A stretch of 64,000 bases of DNA from Rhodocyclaceae bacterium (GTDB lineage Bacteria > Pseudomonadota > Gammaproteobacteria > Burkholderiales > Rhodocyclaceae), in the NCBI GenBank assembly GCA_016721505.1, contig JADKHX010000006.1, positions 186,001 through 250,000 on the forward strand, in the 5' to 3' direction. The stretch's first letter is position 1. Each line of letters begins with the position of its first letter. Positions 7,505 through 15,791 of this stretch are shown here, in pieces. Position numbers and translations under genes: made by a program. The notes beneath the pieces are model-generated. The model ran no database searches. It was given only the letters and a program-made list of their open reading frames with translations, and had not been told where the DNA came from.

Positions 7505-9070
7505 TCACTCCCACTCGATAGTTGCCGGCGGCTTGCCAGAAATGTCATACACCACGCGATTGATGCCGCGTACTTCGTTGATGATGCGATTGCTGACTTT
7601 ACCGAGTAGCGAATGCGGTAACTCGGCCCAACTCGCCGTCATGAAATCCGATGTTTGCACGGCGCGGAGCGCGACAACATATTCGTAAGTACGTCCATCG
7701 CCCATCACGCCGACGCTCTTGACCGGCAGGAAAACCACAAAGGCCTGGCTGGTTTTGTCGTACCAATCAGCGGCGCGCAATTCATCGATGAATATCGCAT
7801 CGGCACGACGTAACAGGTCGGCAAATTCCTGCTTCACTTCGCCCAAAATTCGCACGCCCAAACCGGGACCCGGAAAGGGGTGGCGATACACCATGTCGTG
7901 GGGTAACCCAAGCGCCACGCCCAATTCGCGCACTTCGTCCTTGAACAATTCGCGCAAAGGTTCGAGCAATTTTAGGTTCAAGGTCTCCGGCAAACCACCA
8001 ACGTTATGGTGGCTTTTGATGGTGTGCGCCTTCTTGGTTTTTGCGCCTGCAGACTCGATAACGTCGGGATAAATCGTGCCCTGCGCCAGCCATTTGGCAT
8101 TAGGCAATTTTTTTGCCTCGGCCTGAAAAACTTCGACAAACTCACGACCGATAATTTTTCGCTTTTGTTCTGGATCGGTGACACCTGCCAAGTGCCCCAT
8201 GAAAGCGGCAGCAGCGTCGACATGAATGACTTTGACACCCAAGCTGCGCGCAAAGGTCTTCATCACCTGTTCGGCTTCGTTCAGACGCAGCAACCCGTTA
8301 TCAACAAAAACACAAGTCAGTTGATCACCGATGGCGCGATGAATTAAGGCCGCTGCGACGCTGGAATCCACGCCGCCGGAGAGACCAAGAATCACTTCAT
8401 CGCTGCCCACTTGCGCACGAATTTTTGCCACCGCTTCGTCGACATACCCGGGCATGGTCCAGTCGCGTTCGCAACCGCAAATATCATTCACAAAGCGTGC
8501 GTAAATTTCGCGGCCCTTGAGCGTGTGAGTGACTTCCGGATGGAATTGCACGGCATAAAAGCCGCGCGATTCGTCGGCCATTGCAGCAATTGGTGTGGAC
8601 TCGTTGCTGCCGATTAGCTTGAAACCCGGCGGCATTTCAGTCACTTTGTCGCCGTGGCTCATCCAAACGTCGAGCAGACCGTGGCCTTCGTCATTGGTGC
8701 GGTCGCTAATGCCTTCAAATAATTTTGAATGCCCACGTGCACGCATTTCGGCATAACCAAACTCGCGCGTCGCGCTGCCTTCAACTTTGCCGCCAAGCTG
8801 TATCGCCATTGATTGCATACCATAGCAAACCCCAAGCACTGGCACACCCAATTTGAATACGATCTCCGGCGCGCGCCAGTCGAGCGATTCATACACCGAG
8901 GCATGGCCGCCGGACAAAATGATGCCGCTGGGTTTGAATTCGCGAATAAATTCTTCTGAAACATCGAAGGAATGCAATTCGCAATACACCTGCTGTTCGC
9001 GAACACGGCGGGCGATCAGCTGGGCGACTTGCGATCCAAAATCCAGAATGAGAATTTTCTTGTGTGCCAT
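7505..9070 (-). CDS. guaA: GMP synthase (glutamine-hydrolysing)
   Basis: 521 residues, normal family length. The N-terminal class I glutamine amidotransferase domain carries VLGVCYGMQSMA with the catalytic Cys and VQFHPEV with the catalytic His and Glu. The ATP-pyrophosphatase domain has the P-loop LGLSGGVDSSVAAAL, and the C-terminal dimerisation domain ends with GKPPATIEWE. It converts XMP to GMP using glutamine and ATP in the cytoplasm, the step after IMP dehydrogenase. It lies directly downstream of guaB but behind a strong terminator-like hairpin. Confidence 0.97.
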   Translation of the reverse strand: MAHKKILILDFGSQVAQLIARRVREQQVYCELHSFDVSEEFIREFKPSGIILSGGHASVYESLDWRAPEIVFKLGVPVLGVCYGMQSMAIQLGGKVEGSATREFGYAEMRARGHSKLFEGISDRTNDEGHGLLDVWMSHGDKVTEMPPGFKLIGSNESTPIAAMADESRGFYAVQFHPEVTHTLKGREIYARFVNDICGCERDWTMPGYVDEAVAKIRAQVGSDEVILGLSGGVDSSVAAALIHRAIGDQLTCVFVDNGLLRLNEAEQVMKTFARSLGVKVIHVDAAAAFMGHLAGVTDPEQKRKIIGREFVEVFQAEAKKLPNAKWLAQGTIYPDVIESAGAKTKKAHTIKSHHNVGGLPETLNLKLLEPLRELFKDEVRELGVALGLPHDMVYRHPFPGPGLGVRILGEVKQEFADLLRRADAIFIDELRAADWYDKTSQAFVVFLPVKSVGVMGDGRTYEYVVALRAVQTSDFMTASWAELPHSLLGKVSNRIINEVRGINRVVYDISGKPPATIEWE

Positions 9071-9107
9071 GACGATTTTCCTGCGTCTATTAACTTCTTG
9101 TGGAATG

Positions 9108-9139
9108 AAAAAGGCGGCTCAAAAATGCTCTGAGCCGCC
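9108..9139 (-). terminator. Rho-independent terminator-like hairpin between guaB and guaA
   Basis: On the minus strand a perfect 9-bp stem GGCGGCTCA/TGAGCCGCC with a 9-nt loop is followed by TTTTT. It follows the guaB stop and precedes guaA by about 40 bp, so it should reduce read-through from guaB into guaA. Confidence 0.8.
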
Positions 9140-9165
9140 GCGCTACGTTTGCCTTGCCGTCACCT

Positions 9166-10626
9166 TCAGTCAATATGGTAATTCGGTGCCTCTTTGGTTA
9201 TCTGCACATCATGCACATGCGATTCCCGCATTCCGGCTGACGAGATTTCAACAAATTCGGCACGCCCGCGCATGTCTTCTATCGTGGCGCAGCCGACATA
9301 GCCCATTGACGCGCGCAGACCGCCCATCAGTTGATGTATCACCGCACTGACCGGGCCTTTGTACGGCACGCGGCCTTCAATGCCTTCAGGAACCAACTTT
9401 TCGACATTGGAATCGGATTCCTGAAAATATCGATCCGCCGCACCGTCTTTCATCGCCGCCAATGAACCCATGCCGCGATAAGACTTATAGGAGCGTCCCT
9501 GATACAAAACCGTCTCGCCCGGCGCTTCTTCAGTTCCGGCAAACAAGCCGCCGAGCATAACCGCGTTGGCACCCGCCGCAATCGCTTTCGAGATATCGCC
9601 GGAATAACGAATGCCACCGTCGGCAATCAGTGGCACGCCGCTCGCGGCCAAGGCTTTGGCGACATTATCCACCGCCGTAATTTGTGGCACGCCAACACCA
9701 GCGACGATACGCGTGGTGCAAATCGAACCAGGACCAATGCCGACTTTGACGCCATCGGCACCGTGATCCACTAGCGCCAGCGCCGCCGCTGCGGTAGCAA
9801 TGTTGCCGCCTATCACATCAACATTCGGAAAGCGCTTCTTGACCCATTCAACGCGCTTTAGCACCCCTTCGGAATGTCCATGCGCGGTATCGACCACAAT
9901 CACATCGACACCCGCCTCGGCCAACAACTCCGCGCGCTCTTCTGTGCCCTCGCCCACCCCAATCGCCGCGCCGACGCGCAGATGACCTTGCTCGTCTTTG
10001 CAAGCATTGGGATGCTCGCTGGATTTCAAAATATCTTTGACAGTGACCAAGCCACGCAATTGAAAATCGGCATTTACCACCAACACCCGCTCCAGCCGAT
10101 GTTTATGCATCAGGGCTTTGGCCACTTCCGGTGAGGTACCTTCCGGCACCGTAATCAACCGTTCGCGCGGTGTCATGATGGCACCCACGGCTTGATCCAA
10201 ATTGGTCTCAAAACGCAAATCGCGATTGGTCACAATGCCAACTACCACGCCACCGTCAACCACCGGCAAACCAGAAATTTTGTAGCTTTTGGTCAGTGCC
10301 AGCACTTCACGCACGCTGAGGGTCGGCGGTATCGTTATCGGGTCTTTGAGTACTCCCGATTCAAACCGCTTCACCTTGGCAACTTCCGCCGCCTGAAGCT
10401 TCGCGCTCAAATTCTTATGCACGATGCCAATACCGCCTTCTTGCGCCAAAGTGATGGCAAGGCCGGCTTCGGTCACTGTATCCATCGCTGCGGACACTAG
10501 CGGCAGGTTCAAAACAATATTACGAGTGAGGCGAGTAACAAGGCTAACGTCGCGCGGCAATATCGCCGAATGCGCGGGAACCAGGAGGACGTCGTCAAAC
10601 GTCAGCGCCTTCTGGATAAGTCTCAT
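9166..10626 (-). CDS. guaB: IMP dehydrogenase
   Basis: 486 residues, normal length. The (beta/alpha)8 barrel is interrupted by two CBS domains (about residues 95-205, with MTPRERLITVPEGTSPEVAK). The catalytic loop GIGPGSICTTRIVAGVG contains the active Cys, and GGIRYSGDISKAIAAGA forms the IMP phosphate site. It oxidises IMP to XMP with NAD+, the committed step of guanine nucleotide synthesis. AAGGAA lies before the ATG at 10626. A clear promoter lies at 10653-10681. Confidence 0.97.
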   Translation of the reverse strand: MRLIQKALTFDDVLLVPAHSAILPRDVSLVTRLTRNIVLNLPLVSAAMDTVTEAGLAITLAQEGGIGIVHKNLSAKLQAAEVAKVKRFESGVLKDPITIPPTLSVREVLALTKSYKISGLPVVDGGVVVGIVTNRDLRFETNLDQAVGAIMTPRERLITVPEGTSPEVAKALMHKHRLERVLVVNADFQLRGLVTVKDILKSSEHPNACKDEQGHLRVGAAIGVGEGTEERAELLAEAGVDVIVVDTAHGHSEGVLKRVEWVKKRFPNVDVIGGNIATAAAALALVDHGADGVKVGIGPGSICTTRIVAGVGVPQITAVDNVAKALAASGVPLIADGGIRYSGDISKAIAAGANAVMLGGLFAGTEEAPGETVLYQGRSYKSYRGMGSLAAMKDGAADRYFQESDSNVEKLVPEGIEGRVPYKGPVSAVIHQLMGGLRASMGYVGCATIEDMRGRAEFVEISSAGMRESHVHDVQITKEAPNYHID

Positions 10627-10652
10627 GATAATTTCCTTAGCTCCAAAACGGC

Positions 10653-10681
10653 ATTATACGCAGCCAAACTCGCACTGGGAA
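10653..10681 (-). promoter_or_regulatory. Predicted sigma-70 promoter of guaB
   Basis: On the minus strand TATAAT (10653-10658) is a perfect -10 and TTCCCA (10676-10681) a four-of-six -35, with a 17-bp spacer. The -10 ends 27 bp before the guaB start codon. Confidence 0.6.
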
Positions 10682-10699
10682 TGCTTAACAGCGGCGTAA

Positions 10700-10782
10700 C
10701 GGGGAACTCGCAAAGCACTGCTTTGCGCCTGTGAAGCGGGTCGGCTGTGCAAAGCCGACACTACACGCCAGCACCAACTGGC
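10700..10782 (-). repeat. Long REP-like form of the hairpin repeat, copy 2 (intergenic)
   Basis: On the minus strand it begins with the perfect head hairpin GCCAG-TTGGTG-CTGGC. GTGTAGT follows, then the palindrome GTCGGCT..AGCCGAC and a second palindrome CGCAAAGCA..TGCTTTGCG. A GTAG tetranucleotide at the foot of a palindrome is the hallmark of REP elements mobilised by IS200-like RAYT transposases. It shares over 70 bp of similar sequence with the copy inside mfd. It lies between rnfH and guaB, upstream of the guaB promoter. Confidence 0.8.
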
Positions 10783-10796
10783 CAACCAGGCGCTGC

Positions 10797-11099
10797 TCAA
10801 CCACCCTTCTTCATCGCCTTGCCCTCCGCAGCGCGTTTCTTTCGCACTTCTTTTGGGTCGGCAATCAACGGGCGATAAATCTCTACGCGATCTTGATCAC
10901 GCAAAATTGCATCGGCTTTGACCAGCTTTGCAAACACACCCAGTTTGTTTTTTTCCAAATCAATTTCCGGATATTTTTGCAGTAAGCCCGACGCTTCAAT
11001 CGCTGCCAAGACTGTACTTTGAGCTGGCATGCGCAGTTTGACCACGGCTTGTCGCGTTGGCAATGCGTAGACCACTTCGATGCGAATTAAATCAGTCAT
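10797..11099 (-). CDS. rnfH: RnfH family ubiquitin-like protein
   Basis: A 100-residue protein of the UPF0125/RnfH family. It has a beta-grasp core with IRIEVVYALPTRQAVVKL and the conserved end DRVEIYRPLIADPKEVRKKR. Its function is unsettled; the name comes from some rnf clusters. It diverges from smpB with 78 bp between. In many beta- and gammaproteobacteria a ratA gene lies between smpB and rnfH; it is missing here. Confidence 0.87.
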   Translation of the reverse strand: MTDLIRIEVVYALPTRQAVVKLRMPAQSTVLAAIEASGLLQKYPEIDLEKNKLGVFAKLVKADAILRDQDRVEIYRPLIADPKEVRKKRAAEGKAMKKGG

Positions 11100-11177
11100 A
11101 AAAACCTTGCACTAGAATGCGCCGATTCTATCGCTGCGTTTAACGCTTCTTGCGTCGCCAACACCCAAAAAGACACC

Positions 11178-11627
11178 ATGAGCATTACCGAAAATCGCAA
11201 AGCCCATCACGATTACTTCATTGAAGATCGTTACGAGGCCGGCTTGATGCTCGAAGGCTGGGAGGTCAAATCAATTCGGGCCGGACGCGCGCAAATTTCT
11301 GAGGCATATGTGGTGCTCAAAGGCGGCGAAGTGTTTTTGATTGGCGCGCACATCACGCCGCTGATTTCTGTGTCCAGCCATGTCGTGGTCGATCCCGTTC
11401 GGACGCGCAAATTGTTGCTCAATCAAAGCGAAATCAAACGCCTGATCGGCAAAGTTGAACGCTCGGGATTTACTGTGGTGCCGCTGGATTTACATTTCAG
11501 CAAGAGTCGCATCAAGCTCTCTATTGGGCTTGCCAAGGGCAAGAAGCAACACGATAAACGCGATACGGAAAAGCAGCGTGATTGGGTGCGTGAAAAAGCT
11601 CAAGTCATGCGCAACAAGCGAAACTAA
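11178..11627 (+). CDS. smpB: SsrA-binding protein SmpB
   Basis: 149 residues, standard length. It shows the family start ITENRKAHHDYFIEDRYEAG and the segment GWEVKSIRAGRAQISEAYV. The basic C-terminal tail (KGKKQHDKRDTEKQRDWVRE and following) inserts into the ribosomal decoding centre in known SmpB. It works with tmRNA to rescue stalled ribosomes. The ssrA gene itself is not in this window. Confidence 0.96.
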   Translation: MSITENRKAHHDYFIEDRYEAGLMLEGWEVKSIRAGRAQISEAYVVLKGGEVFLIGAHITPLISVSSHVVVDPVRTRKLLLNQSEIKRLIGKVERSGFTVVPLDLHFSKSRIKLSIGLAKGKKQHDKRDTEKQRDWVREKAQVMRNKRN

Positions 11628-11647
11628 AAACTACGCCAAGACTCGCT

Positions 11648-12073
11648 TCACTCGCCGTCCCGGCGAGGCGGCTGCGGATAGATATTTCGTCCCGCTTGAT
11701 TGATATCGCGGCGCATTTGTTGGCGCTCGTCAGGTGACATTCGCTGCCATCGCGCTCGACGCTCAGCGATTTCGGCTTCGCGCTGCTCACGCTGCGCGTC
11801 GCTCTCTGGCTGGTTCGGTTCTGGTCGCTCAAAGTTTTGTCGTGGCACATGATTGGACCGATTGGCAAGGCCGCGTTCAAGTCGTTCGCGATGTTCGCGA
11901 CGCATTTGCTCACGGAGCTCGCCGCGATCAACCGCGACACTGAACTCGATGCTGCTGAATGCGACGATGACTTGCGCGTGGGCTTGACTGACACACAGCA
12001 ACGCGCTGGCGACAACCAATTTGGCTAGCCGAGTCTTCGTTATTGCTATTGTTTTTTGTGTCGTCACGTCCAT
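11648..12073 (-). CDS. Small exported charged protein (DUF3106-like)
   Basis: A 141-residue protein. After an N-terminal signal peptide ending around SQAHAQ comes a highly charged Arg/Glu-rich helical region and the segment RWQRMSPDERQQMRRDINQA, which resembles DUF3106 and Spy-like periplasmic helical proteins. No catalytic motif is visible. The ATG at 12073 gives a proper signal peptide; the frame extends to 12109. It is convergent with smpB, with only 20 bp between the stops. A periplasmic stress or chaperone role is conjecture. Confidence 0.6.
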   Translation of the reverse strand: MDVTTQKTIAITKTRLAKLVVASALLCVSQAHAQVIVAFSSIEFSVAVDRGELREQMRREHRERLERGLANRSNHVPRQNFERPEPNQPESDAQREQREAEIAERRARWQRMSPDERQQMRRDINQAGRNIYPQPPRRDGE

Positions 12074-12139
12074 TGCCAGCACGTCCCGCGCCTTATCAAT
12101 ATTCTTCACCTTGCCATTTTATGCAGTCACTCGCACACC

Positions 12140-12170
12140 TTTGTGTGGCCTTTGTAATCGTTTGTAAATC
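12140..12170 (+). promoter_or_regulatory. Tandem 10-bp direct repeats upstream of the ompR-like gene
   Basis: TTTGTAATCG and TTTGTAAATC follow each other exactly (12151-12170), preceded by a weaker TTTGTGTGGC at 12140-12149. OmpR-family regulators bind tandem sites with about 10-bp periodicity, so this is a candidate autoregulatory site about 40 bp before the start codon. Confidence 0.45.
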
Positions 12171-12210
12171 CGGCGGGTAAGATATCGACCAGACCATTAG
12201 GATGCAGGCC

Positions 12211-12987
12211 ATGAACGAGATCAAAACCACCACTACACACCATATCGCCAGCAATGCGGGATCCGAATCCAAGGCCAAGATTTTGGTCGTTGATGATGAC
12301 CTGAGATTGCGCCAATTACTCGAACGCTATTTGGCCGAACAAGGTTTTACCGTTAAAGCCGTGCCCGATAGCGAAAGCATGAATCGTGCACTGACGCGCG
12401 AACTTTACGATTTGATGGTGCTTGACTTAATGCTGCCAGGCGAAGATGGCCTAAGTATTTGTCGCCGTTTGCGGGGTGACAACATGACCATGCCTATCAT
12501 CATGCTCACCGCCAAAGGCGACGAGATTGATCGCATAGTGGGACTTGAAATGGGTGCAGATGATTACTTGCCCAAGCCATTTAATCCACGCGAACTGGTG
12601 GCACGAATCGGCGCGGTTTTACGTCGTCGTGTCGCCCCGGCTCATCCGGGCACTCCAGCTGCTCAAGATGGGGTGATTAAGTTTGGTCGCGTGGTGGTCA
12701 ATCTTTCTACTCGCGAATTGAGTCGCGACAACGAAACACAGATTCTCACTACCGGTGAATTCGCATTGCTCAAAGCCTTGCTCGAACATCCGCGCCAACC
12801 GATGAGTCGCGATAAGCTGATGGAATTGGCACGTGGTCGCGAGTACGAAGTGTTCGACCGTGCGATTGATGTGCAAGTCTCGCGCTTGCGAAAACTGGTG
12901 GAGGATGATGCCGCCAAACCTCGCTACTTGCAAACCGTGTGGGGCTTTGGTTACGTCTTCATTCCGGACGGCATCAAGACGGCTTGA
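12211..12987 (+). CDS. ompR: OmpR-family response regulator
   Basis: 258 residues. The receiver domain has the acidic pair in ILVVDDDLRLR, the phospho-acceptor Asp in DLMVLDLMLPGEDG and the Lys in DDYLPKPFNPRELVARI. The C-terminal winged helix (LTTGEFALLKALLEHPRQPM to YLQTVWGFGYVFIPDG) binds DNA. It is phosphorylated by the coupled kinase gene, whose ATG overlaps its stop. ATG 12211 has AGGA at good spacing; ATG 12202 is the alternative. It is likely the OmpR orthologue in an osmotic or envelope response. Confidence 0.88.
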   Translation: MNEIKTTTTHHIASNAGSESKAKILVVDDDLRLRQLLERYLAEQGFTVKAVPDSESMNRALTRELYDLMVLDLMLPGEDGLSICRRLRGDNMTMPIIMLTAKGDEIDRIVGLEMGADDYLPKPFNPRELVARIGAVLRRRVAPAHPGTPAAQDGVIKFGRVVVNLSTRELSRDNETQILTTGEFALLKALLEHPRQPMSRDKLMELARGREYEVFDRAIDVQVSRLRKLVEDDAAKPRYLQTVWGFGYVFIPDGIKTA

Positions 12988-14381
12988 TGCATAGCTTGAT
13001 GCGGTCAGCATTCGCGCTGTTCCTAAGCATCTTTTCGCGTTCGTTGCCTCGTTCATTACTATGGCGAACGTTCCTGTTGGTAGCCTTGGTGATGATGCTC
13101 TCGGTCATTGCATGGTTCTCGATTTTTAACCTTTACGACCGCGAACCCCGTGCCCGGCAGATTGCGCAGACGCTTGCCAGCGCGGCCAACCTTACTCGTG
13201 CGGCACTGTTGGCAGCACGTCCGGATGCGCGCGTAGTGCTGTTGCGCGAAATGTCGGATCGTGAAGGTATCCACGTTTACCCATCTGATAACGACGAAAT
13301 AATTGCCCCCCTCCCAACCGATGGCATGAGTCGACGTGTCGAGGAAATTGCGCGCGAACAACTCGGGCCACGCACACGGGTGACGTTAGAGCGCAATGGC
13401 GAACGCGGGCTGTTTGTGAGCTTTCGCATTGAAGACGATGACGAGGAAGAATACTGGGCCGCCTTGCCGCGCGAACGGCTGGAGCGGGTGCTGCCGCTCT
13501 CATGGATAGGCTGGGGGGCTGCGGCATTTTTGTTGGCGCTGGCTGGCGCGTGGCTGATTGTGTTTCGGATTACACAGCCGCTCAAAGCGATGGAAATTGC
13601 TGCGCGGCAAGTTGGTGCTGGTGACACGCCGTTACCACTATTGGAAGTCGGTCCAAGTGAAATCGCCACGGTGGCGCGCGCTTTCAATCAGATGAACGCC
13701 GATTTGGCACGCTTGGATCAGGATCGCGCGCTGATTTTGGCGGGCATTTCGCATGATTTGCGCACGCCACTGACACGCTTGCGAATGGGTATCGAATTCA
13801 CCGACGATGCAGTTTTGCGCGACGGCATGGTGGCTGATGTTGAAGAGATGGATAAGACCATTGCGCAGTTTTTGGATTTTGCTCGTACCGATAGTGGCGA
13901 GGCCACGCAAGACATCGTCCTGCCGGAATTATTGACTGAAATCGCTGCGCAATATGCGCGGCGAAAACTGTTGGTGAACTATGACTATGACGCCAGCGAA
14001 TTTTCTAGCGGCATGCCGACAATACACGGCAGACCTCAAGCGATACGTCGTGCCATCACAAATCTCATTGACAACGCGTTTCGTTATGCCCCACCGACTA
14101 GCTTAGCGGATGCACCGACACTTGCGTTGGCGGTACTTGGGCGACAAATACAAATCGACATTAGCGATCATGGACCAGGCATTCCGACGTCAGAAATCGA
14201 CCATGTGAAGCGCCCATTCACACGTTTGGATTCAGCGCGCAGCAATGTCACTGGCGCGGGACTTGGGTTGGCGATTGTAGATCGAATTGCACGCACGCAT
14301 GGTGGCCGTTTGGAACTTTTGCCCCGCGTTGGCGGCGGACTGATCGCGCGAATTTACCTGCCCGCATTGCGACCAAATTAA
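12987..14381 (+). CDS. envZ: EnvZ-type sensor histidine kinase
   Basis: 464 residues. Two transmembrane segments (about 28-50 and 170-192) flank a periplasmic sensor region. The HAMP linker follows, then the H-box ILAGISHDLRTPLTRLRMG, N-box NLIDNAFRYAPP, G1 DHGPGIP and G2 GAGLGLAIVDRI. It autophosphorylates on His and signals to the OmpR-type regulator. The start overlaps the regulator stop as TGATG, and the longer frame from 12939 is rejected for that reason. The HAMP segment RQVGAGDTPLPLLE is encoded by a copy of the 28-bp repeat family. Confidence 0.88.
   Translation: MHSLMRSAFALFLSIFSRSLPRSLLWRTFLLVALVMMLSVIAWFSIFNLYDREPRARQIAQTLASAANLTRAALLAARPDARVVLLREMSDREGIHVYPSDNDEIIAPLPTDGMSRRVEEIAREQLGPRTRVTLERNGERGLFVSFRIEDDDEEEYWAALPRERLERVLPLSWIGWGAAAFLLALAGAWLIVFRITQPLKAMEIAARQVGAGDTPLPLLEVGPSEIATVARAFNQMNADLARLDQDRALILAGISHDLRTPLTRLRMGIEFTDDAVLRDGMVADVEEMDKTIAQFLDFARTDSGEATQDIVLPELLTEIAAQYARRKLLVNYDYDASEFSSGMPTIHGRPQAIRRAITNLIDNAFRYAPPTSLADAPTLALAVLGRQIQIDISDHGPGIPTSEIDHVKRPFTRLDSARSNVTGAGLGLAIVDRIARTHGGRLELLPRVGGGLIARIYLPALRPN
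13607..13634 (+). repeat. 28-bp repeat, copy 3 (inside envZ HAMP)
   Basis: GCAAG, TTGGTG, CTGGT, then GACACGCCGTTA. It is in frame and encodes V-G-A-G-D-T-P. The first stem is broken (GCAAG cannot pair with CTGGT). The segment aligns with EnvZ HAMP without a gap, so this copy could be a replacement or partly coincidental. Confidence 0.5.
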
Positions 14382-14451
14382 ATACAAAACCTTAACGTGA
14401 AACAACGTAATTTGCTGCCACATCAAACTTCGAGCGTAGCGAGCCAAATGG

Positions 14452-14575
14452 TAGCCTCCCCGTGTGGGGGCGAGGCGGGGTTGCGCACCGCATGCGGTGT
14501 GCCGCCGCAGCCAGCGGGCTTTGCAAAGCCAGCCGTGGGCCGCGCAGCGGATGGGAGGGGCGGGTGTTGTTTATG
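14452..14575. repeat. GC-rich multi-hairpin intergenic region
   Basis: Much richer in GC than its surroundings. It contains the near-perfect palindrome GCGCACCGCA/TGCGGTGTGC and the perfect palindrome GGCTTTGCAAAGCC (14517-14530). The outer C-tract CCTCCCC (14455 on) is opposed by GGGAGGGG near 14555. It resembles a REP/BIME-like cluster. It lies between the convergent envZ and permease genes, where it may also block transcription. The open frames through it have no recognisable product. Confidence 0.55.
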
Positions 14576-14626
14576 CCGCAATTCGCGCGTTTCATCATCT
14601 GCGGGTGGCACTCATGAACATGCACC

Positions 14627-15724
14627 TTAGTTTGATTCCGGCTGGCTCAGCCCATATTCCGCCGCATGCTTACGTAGCGCAACAGCGTGGTGATGCCGCG
14701 CGCGCAATCGGTCATCGGCAACTAGTGCACCCAAGGTTTCACCAATCACCATGACCACGCCCAACAGCGGCAGTACCAGCATGAGCCCTGATATACCCGC
14801 CACCGCACCACCAATGAAAATCATGAGTACGGTAACCAGTGGATGCATGTGCAAACTTTTGCCTATCGTCAATGGCATGTACACGAAATCATCGAGCATG
14901 CGCACCAAGCCAAACAGCGCCACCGCCGAATAAGCCATCGCAGCGCTATTTGGAAAATCAGTCGCCACCACTAGCACGACCAGCAGCCCACCGGCGATAG
15001 TGCCGACATAGGGAATCCACGCCAAAATCGCGCATAAGATACCCAGCACCCACGGCCCGGGAATGCCCAACAACCAAAGGCCAAGCGCCAAAGTCACTGC
15101 GTCGAGTATGGTCAGTTGAATCAGACCTTGAAAATAGGCGCGTAGCGTTTTGTCCACACCATGCAACAGAAACAGAGTGCGTTCAAAGTAAGCATTCGGT
15201 ACGGCACCGGAGAGAAATTTGGCGAAACGGCGACCATCACGCAGAAAGAAAAACGCTAGAAAGGGTGCCAGTAAAAGTGACGGTGTCCACGTCATCAAAC
15301 CGACCACAATCGGCTCAATTTTTTCGGCGAATGAACCAGAACTTTCCGCCAGTCGCTTTGATACAGTGTCGGCCAAATGCGCTTCACGCAATATTGAAAA
15401 ACTCGATTCCAGCCCGCGCAAACTGCTATCCATAAACATCGTGCCGCCGTCGACATAGCGTGCTACACCGCTTTGCAAATTGGCCAGATTGCTCACCACC
15501 CAGGGCACCGCAGCGAGCGTGCCCACCACCACCACCAGCATGAAAACCAGAATCACGATGCTCGCCGAAGCTTCGCGCGACACACCACGATAAATCAGCC
15601 ATTGCAAGGGCGCGACCAGCACGTAGTACAAAATTAGCGCCAAAAGCATTGGCACGACCAACCACAGAATTTTCTGAAACAAAAACAGCAACAAGCAGGT
15701 GATGGAAATAATAGCCGCCCACAC
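14627..15724 (-). CDS. AI-2E family transporter (PerM/YdiK-like permease)
   Basis: 365 residues with about eight hydrophobic segments and the family signature region GIPGPWVLGILCAILAWIPY followed by VGTIAGG. Members export autoinducer-2 or other small solutes, or act as Na+/H+ antiporters; the substrate is unknown. The only usable start is GTG at 15724, because a stop lies eight codons upstream. This leaves a very short N-terminus before the first membrane helix, so a frameshift just upstream is possible. A second permease of this family is at 21511. Confidence 0.8.
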   Translation of the reverse strand: MWAAIISITCLLLFLFQKILWLVVPMLLALILYYVLVAPLQWLIYRGVSREASASIVILVFMLVVVVGTLAAVPWVVSNLANLQSGVARYVDGGTMFMDSSLRGLESSFSILREAHLADTVSKRLAESSGSFAEKIEPIVVGLMTWTPSLLLAPFLAFFFLRDGRRFAKFLSGAVPNAYFERTLFLLHGVDKTLRAYFQGLIQLTILDAVTLALGLWLLGIPGPWVLGILCAILAWIPYVGTIAGGLLVVLVVATDFPNSAAMAYSAVALFGLVRMLDDFVYMPLTIGKSLHMHPLVTVLMIFIGGAVAGISGLMLVLPLLGVVMVIGETLGALVADDRLRARHHHAVALRKHAAEYGLSQPESN

Positions 15725-15791
15725 TAGCGGCCCGCGCTGTGTGGCTCACCGTGCGGCGCGTTGTTTGCTGCAATCGGTGTGGCTTCAGCAC

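Noticed and set aside
14397..14630. Open frames through the GC-rich block after envZ
   Set aside because: The codons are those of palindromes; open frames exist on both strands, as expected from GC-rich DNA.
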